A DNA stretch of 9,607 nucleotides from Gammaproteobacteria bacterium (GTDB lineage Bacteria > Pseudomonadota > Gammaproteobacteria > Steroidobacterales > UBA11654): NCBI GenBank assembly GCA_012965065.1, contig DTSX01000032.1:2299-11905 (forward strand), in the 5' to 3' direction. The notes under the pieces are model-generated. The model had not been told where the DNA came from. It saw nothing but the letters and a program-made list of their open reading frames with translations, and made no database searches. Positions 6,274-9,607 of this stretch are shown in pieces. Each line of letters begins with the position of its first letter. Positions within the stretch are counted from its first letter, which is position 1. A program made the position numbers and the translations under genes.

Positions 6274-6861
6274 ATGACTAATTTAAATCGTCGTCGATTT
6301 TTATCAATTGCAACAACTCTGACAGGTGGAATAGGCATTTTGTTTTCTGCAATACCCTTCATATCTTCCTTTCAACCCAGTAAGAAGGCAAAGGCACTTG
6401 CAGTCGCTGTTAAAGTTAATCTCAGCAAATTGGAACCTGGTTCTATTATCAAGGTGATTTGGAGAGGTCAGCCAGTATGGATCTTACACCGTTCAAAGGA
6501 AATGATTGAAAATCTGCAAGATAGTAAAGTGGATCTTCGTGACCCAAACTCAGAATTATCGGTACAACCAGTTTTTGCAAAAAATGCTTATCGATCCCTA
6601 AAACCTCACTACTTGATTGTTGAAGGGATTTGTACACATTTAGGTTGCGCCCCAATAGAAAAATTTGCTTTGGCCACTGCTGACATGGGTCCAGATTGGC
6701 AGGGAGGCTTTTATTGCCCATGCCATGGATCAAAATTTGATTTGTCTGGTCGTGTTTATACTGGTGTGCCCGCACCAGCTAATTTGAGAATACCACCACA
6801 CCGATATGAAGACGAGAATACAGTCATCATTGGCGAGACTGAGGATGCAGAAAATGTCTAA
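6274..6861 (+). CDS. petA: Ubiquinol-cytochrome c reductase Rieske iron-sulfur subunit
   Basis: This is the Rieske [2Fe-2S] subunit of the cytochrome bc1 complex. It takes the first electron from quinol at the Qo site and passes it to cytochrome c1 on the periplasmic side. The 195-residue protein opens with a twin-arginine signal-anchor: NRRRFL at residues 5-10, then a hydrophobic helix to about 32, so it is a Tat substrate that stays membrane-anchored. The cluster-binding boxes are CTHLGC (120-125) and CPCHGS (148-153). Cys120, His122, Cys148 and His151 should be the ligands, and Cys125-Cys150 the stabilising disulfide. The Pro-rich loop GVPAPANL follows as usual. The ATG at 6274 is supported by its ribosome binding site and the Tat motif position. 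Its stop overlaps the petB start (ATGTCTAA), indicating coupled translation in petABC. Confidence 0.97.
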   Translation: MTNLNRRRFLSIATTLTGGIGILFSAIPFISSFQPSKKAKALAVAVKVNLSKLEPGSIIKVIWRGQPVWILHRSKEMIENLQDSKVDLRDPNSELSVQPVFAKNAYRSLKPHYLIVEGICTHLGCAPIEKFALATADMGPDWQGGFYCPCHGSKFDLSGRVYTGVPAPANLRIPPHRYEDENTVIIGETEDAENV

Positions 6862-8107
6862 CGGTCAGAATCAGGATCAGAGTATGTTTTCGAATACCAT
6901 ACTGAAATGGATTGATGATAGATTTCCTTTATCCTCTTTGATTAGAGAACACGCAACTGATTATTACGCATCAAAGAATTTCAATATTTGGTATATCTTT
7001 GGTGTTTTATCTTTGGTTGTTTTGGTAATTCAATTGGTGACAGGGATATTCTTAACCATGAGTTACAAGCCTTCAGCAAAGGAGGCATTTGATTCAGTCG
7101 AATACATTATGCGCTCGGTTGAATGGGGTTGGCTCATTCGATATATGCATTCAACCGGCTCTTCATTTTTCTTCATTGTTGTTTATTTACATATGTTTAG
7201 AGCCATGCTCTATGGCTCTTATAAAAAGCCAAGAGAATTAGTCTGGATTGTCGGAATGTTGATTTATTTTTGTCTTATAGCCGAAGCATTTTTTGGATAT
7301 CTTCTGCCGTGGGGCAATATGTCTTATTGGGCCGCTCAGGTTATTGTCAACTTGTTCAGTGCCATACCGTTCATCGGGGAAACATTAACTGAGTGGATCC
7401 GAGGGGATTATTATATTTCTGATATCACATTGAATCGATTCTTTGCTTTTCATGTGATCGCGGTACCTCTTGCTATCATTGCTTTGGTTTTTGCCCATAT
7501 ACTCGCGTTACACCATGTTGGTTCAAACAATCCCGATGGGATAGAAATTAAGAATTATAAAGATGAGCAAGGCAAACCTATTGACGGTGTTGCATTTCAT
7601 CCTTATCACACCAGCAAAGATTTAGTCTGGATTACTGTATTTTTGATTCTATTTTTTGCAGCAGTCTTTTTTGCACCTGAAATGGGTGGGTTTTTCTTAG
7701 AGGTCGATAATTTTGAGCCAGCCAACCCGTTGCAAACACCAGAACACATTGTTCCTCCGTGGTATCTAACTCCTTACTATGCAATCTTGAGGGCTATACC
7801 AAACAAATTATTGGGCGTAATTTTTATGGCATCTTCAGTTTTATTTTTTGTATTTTTACCTTGGCTAGACAAATGCAAAGTGAAATCTATTCGTTACAGA
7901 GGATGGCAATACAAATTGGCACTAAGTTGTTTTGCTATTAGCTTTGTGGTTTTAGGCTATTTAGGGATGCAGCCAGCTACAGGTATTTATGTGGTTTTGG
8001 CAAGGCTTTTTACAATAGTCTATTTCCTCTTTTTCTTGATGATGCCGTTTTACACACGTTTTGAGAAAACAAAACCGGTTCCTGAGAGAGTGGTGTACAA
8101 AAAATGA
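6854..8107 (+). CDS. petB: Ubiquinol-cytochrome c reductase cytochrome b subunit
   Basis: Cytochrome b is the membrane core of the bc1 complex; it binds two b hemes and both quinone sites. The 417-residue protein has about eight membrane helices. Heme ligands are His99/His113 in helix B and His200/His215 in helix D. The helix D pair has 14 intervening residues, not the mitochondrial 13. The ef-loop Qo motif reads PPWY (301-304), where PEWY (mitochondria) or PVWY (most beta/gammaproteobacteria) is expected. Ala160 stands at the position of yeast Gly143. Phe146 and Gly154 (yeast Phe129 and Gly137) are conserved. The C-terminal domain is fused, as in bc1 and unlike the split b6f arrangement. The ATG at 6854 overlaps petA by eight bases and has GAGGA eight bases upstream; a longer in-frame start at 6806, deep inside petA, is unlikely. 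The stop overlaps petC by four bases. Confidence 0.97.
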   Translation: MSNGQNQDQSMFSNTILKWIDDRFPLSSLIREHATDYYASKNFNIWYIFGVLSLVVLVIQLVTGIFLTMSYKPSAKEAFDSVEYIMRSVEWGWLIRYMHSTGSSFFFIVVYLHMFRAMLYGSYKKPRELVWIVGMLIYFCLIAEAFFGYLLPWGNMSYWAAQVIVNLFSAIPFIGETLTEWIRGDYYISDITLNRFFAFHVIAVPLAIIALVFAHILALHHVGSNNPDGIEIKNYKDEQGKPIDGVAFHPYHTSKDLVWITVFLILFFAAVFFAPEMGGFFLEVDNFEPANPLQTPEHIVPPWYLTPYYAILRAIPNKLLGVIFMASSVLFFVFLPWLDKCKVKSIRYRGWQYKLALSCFAISFVVLGYLGMQPATGIYVVLARLFTIVYFLFFLMMPFYTRFEKTKPVPERVVYKK

Positions 8108-8778
8108 AGCTGTTCAAAACAATAACTGTCAGTTGTTTTCTTTTGCTCATTTTATATTCAGACTTAATGAAAGCATCAGAAGGAAATACAGGGGATAATT
8201 TTTTAGTGGCAAATAATGATGTTTCGGATGTAAATTCGTTGCAAAGAGGGGCAGGTAATTTCTTTAATTACTGTGCAGGTTGCCATTCACTTAAATTCAT
8301 AAGGTACAATCAAATCGCTGAGGATTTGGACCTTAACGAAAGTCAGTTGGTGCAGAATTTAATTTTTACCCAAGCAAAACCAGAAGATGCCGTCATCACT
8401 AATATGTTGCCTTCAGATGGCAGTCGTTGGTTTGGCAAATCGCCGCCAGATTTATCACTCATAACGCGAAGCAGGGGAACAGACCAAGTTTATAATTTTC
8501 TCAGAACGTTTTACAAAGATTCTACTTCCCCCACTGGAGCAGATAACCGAGCTCTTCCAGGGACAAGCATGCCTAATGTTCTGTGGTTAGTTCAAGAGCA
8601 ATTGAATGAGAAAGAATTTGATCAATTTACTTTGGATATTGTAAATTTTCTTGATTATGTCAGTGAACCAATCCAATCTGAAAGAAAGCGAATAGGTATT
8701 TGGGTTATATTATTTTTATTGGTTTTTCTTGTCTTTAGTTATGGCCTTTATAAGGATATTTGGAAAGAAGTTCACTGA
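8104..8778 (+). CDS. petC: Ubiquinol-cytochrome c reductase cytochrome c1 subunit
   Basis: Cytochrome c1 accepts electrons from the Rieske protein and reduces a soluble or membrane-bound cytochrome c. The 224-residue precursor has a Sec signal peptide (hydrophobic residues about 9-19, cleavage near Ala24). A single c-type heme site CAGCH lies at 57-61 within NYCAGCHSLKFIRY. The likely sixth ligand is Met156 in LPGTSMPNVLW. A C-terminal helix (about 197-215) anchors the protein with a short cytoplasmic tail. The PPDLSLI and SPTGADNRALPG segments are typical of gammaproteobacterial c1. The start ATGA overlaps the petB stop, the classic coupled junction. It has no second heme motif, so this is a monoheme c1. 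No intrinsic terminator with a GC-rich stem follows, although a run of nine T lies at 8801-8809. Confidence 0.96.
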   Translation: MKLFKTITVSCFLLLILYSDLMKASEGNTGDNFLVANNDVSDVNSLQRGAGNFFNYCAGCHSLKFIRYNQIAEDLDLNESQLVQNLIFTQAKPEDAVITNMLPSDGSRWFGKSPPDLSLITRSRGTDQVYNFLRTFYKDSTSPTGADNRALPGTSMPNVLWLVQEQLNEKEFDQFTLDIVNFLDYVSEPIQSERKRIGIWVILFLLVFLVFSYGLYKDIWKEVH

Positions 8779-8830
8779 GGGCTATATATTACTAAGCTAA
8801 TTTTTTTTTAGGTTAAGGGGAATTTTATAT

Positions 8831-9463
8831 ATGACTAGTGTTGCTAACAGACGTTCAATGATGGAACTGTATTCGGGTAATACATGTATACGTTCACATC
8901 AAGTTCGCTTTGTCCTTGCTGAAAAAGGCATTTTGACAGAGATCAATAATGTTGATGGTTCAGTTGTTCCAGAGGATCTCATGGCTCTGAATCCTTATGT
9001 CAGCTTGCCTACTTTAATAGATAGAGAGTTGATTCTTTACGACTCTAGGGTAATAGTTGAATATCTTGATGAAAGATACCCTCATCCACCATTAATGCCT
9101 GTTAGTCCAGTAGAAAGGGCAAAATTGCGACTCGGGCTGGCAACTATTGAGAGAGATTTTGTAGAACCTGCAGTGGCACTTGACCTTGTTCTTGGAACGA
9201 GGGTTGAAAATGCCCATAGAAAAAAATTAAAATCGCTCTTAACATCTTCCGCAGATCTTTTTGGTATTAAACCATTCTTTTTAAGTGATGTTTTTACAAT
9301 AGTTGATTGTGTCATAGCACCGATATTATGGCGACTTGGTTTATTTGGAATTGAGTTATCTGGCAATCACAAATCCATCTACAGCTATAGGGAAAGAGTA
9401 TTCTCTAGGGTAGCGTTCAAGGAGAGCATGACTGAGGATGAGGAGGAAATGCGGCCAGACTAA
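8831..9463 (+). CDS. sspA: Stringent starvation protein A (RNA polymerase-associated)
   Basis: SspA has a glutathione-S-transferase fold but works by binding RNA polymerase. In E. coli it lowers H-NS levels in stationary phase and activates phage P1 late transcription. The 210 residues (E. coli: 212) align without gaps to E. coli SspA over the first 90. These include SHQVRFVLAEKG (22-33), LDERYPHPPLMP (79-90) with the surface Pro84-His85-Pro86 known to be needed for function in E. coli, and the C-terminal FLSD and EEMR segments. The N-terminal thioredoxin-like half and helical C-terminal half are both intact. ATG at 8831 has AAGGGG ten bases upstream. It follows petABC at 52 bases, as in many beta/gammaproteobacteria, and may be read from the pet promoter. 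The usual partner sspB is absent; rsmI follows instead. Confidence 0.96.
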   Translation: MTSVANRRSMMELYSGNTCIRSHQVRFVLAEKGILTEINNVDGSVVPEDLMALNPYVSLPTLIDRELILYDSRVIVEYLDERYPHPPLMPVSPVERAKLRLGLATIERDFVEPAVALDLVLGTRVENAHRKKLKSLLTSSADLFGIKPFFLSDVFTIVDCVIAPILWRLGLFGIELSGNHKSIYSYRERVFSRVAFKESMTEDEEEMRPD

Positions 9464-9482
9464 ATTTTAGAGGTTTTGGCCG
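9452..9482 (+). other. Inverted repeat (possible RNA hairpin) over the sspA stop codon
   Basis: CGGCCA (9452-9457) and TGGCCG (9477-9482) are perfect inverted repeats enclosing a second nested pair, CTAA (9460-9463) and TTAG (9467-9470). The outer right arm shares its last base with the GGAGG ribosome binding site of rsmI. No T-run follows, so it does not look like an intrinsic terminator. It could shape translation or RNA processing between sspA and rsmI; this is inference. Confidence 0.4.
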
Positions 9483-9486
9483 GAGG
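9482..9486 (+). promoter_or_regulatory. Strong ribosome binding site of rsmI
   Basis: GGAGG six bases before the rsmI ATG is the best Shine-Dalgarno match in the window and contrasts with the poor sites of mgtE, lptA and kdsD. It fixes the rsmI start at 9493. Confidence 0.7.
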
Positions 9487-9492
9487 ATCAAA

Positions 9493-9607
9493 ATGGGAGA
9501 GTTATATGTAGTCTCTACACCTATTGGTAATCTAAAAGATATAACTTTTAGGGCAATTGACACCCTTAAAGAAGTTGACCTGATTTTTTCTGAAGACACA
9601 AGGATTA
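9493..9607 (+). CDS. rsmI: 16S rRNA 2'-O-ribose C1402 methyltransferase, 5' part only
   Basis: Only the first 38 codons are present; the gene runs off the right edge (full proteins have about 280 residues). The translation starts MGELYVVSTPIGNLKDIT and continues to LIFSEDTR. LYVVxTPIGNLxDIT near the N-terminus followed by ExxDLIxxEDTR is the hallmark of RsmI (formerly YraL), an SAM-dependent tetrapyrrole-methylase-fold enzyme. It methylates the ribose of C1402 in the decoding centre of 16S rRNA, together with RsmH for the N4 mark. It starts 29 bases after sspA on the same strand, so the two are probably co-transcribed. In E. coli rsmI is not next to sspA but beside the lpoA-yraN-diaA cluster. 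Confidence 0.94.
   Translation, partial: MGELYVVSTPIGNLKDITFRAIDTLKEVDLIFSEDTRI

Noticed and set aside
8760..8790. Promoter for sspA (TTGGAA, then TATATA/TATATT)
   Set aside because: Both boxes are partial matches lying over the petC end in AT-rich DNA; not strong enough to annotate.
8780..8809. Run of nine T after petC as an intrinsic terminator
   Set aside because: Only about four weak base pairs can form before the T-run; there is no GC-rich stem. sspA probably remains within the pet transcript.
1..9607. Mobile elements, CRISPR, toxin-antitoxin, phage, tRNA or riboswitch
   Set aside because: No direct repeats with spacers, transposase, integrase, cloverleaf or conserved leader was visible; all coding space is taken by housekeeping genes.

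Overview
The window is an ordinary-looking, AT-rich chromosomal segment of a gammaproteobacterium. It holds thirteen genes with almost no spacer DNA; the largest gap is 146 bases. The protein families and their order (lptB-lptA-lptC-kdsC-kdsD facing ibaG-murA, then petABC-sspA, then rsmI) match the conserved cell-envelope neighbourhood known from E. coli and Pseudomonas, in compressed form. Low GC, tiny intergenic gaps, overlapping genes and missing neighbours fit a streamlined genome such as a free-living marine lineage. That placement is inference; I cannot name a genus.

Left part, minus strand (1-4514): a 3'-truncated mgtE-type Mg2+ transporter gene, then a tight five-gene operon read leftwards. 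In transcription order this is kdsD, kdsC, lptC, lptA, lptB. KdsD makes arabinose 5-phosphate and KdsC dephosphorylates Kdo 8-phosphate, so both feed Kdo for the LPS core. LptC, LptA and LptB belong to the Lpt machine that moves finished LPS to the outer membrane. Three of these five genes use TTG or GTG starts.

Centre (4515-6185): a 146-base divergent promoter region, then ibaG (BolA family) and murA (first committed step of peptidoglycan synthesis) on the plus strand. murA also appears to start at TTG.

Right part, plus strand (6186-9607): a clear -10 element just after murA, then petA-petB-petC with overlapping ends, encoding the whole three-subunit cytochrome bc1 complex (Tat-exported Rieske protein, cytochrome b, membrane-anchored cytochrome c1). 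After these come sspA (RNA polymerase-associated stringent starvation protein) and the first 38 codons of rsmI (16S rRNA 2'-O-ribose methyltransferase), cut by the window end.

I found no tRNA, rRNA, CRISPR array, insertion sequence, phage gene or defence system, and nothing I would call a new system. The points worth a second look are two substitutions in the quinol-oxidation site of cytochrome b (PPWY instead of PEWY/PVWY, and Ala at the position of yeast Gly143), the loss of four blocks of genes normally interleaved here, the run of non-ATG starts, and a hairpin straddling the sspA stop codon beside the rsmI ribosome binding site.
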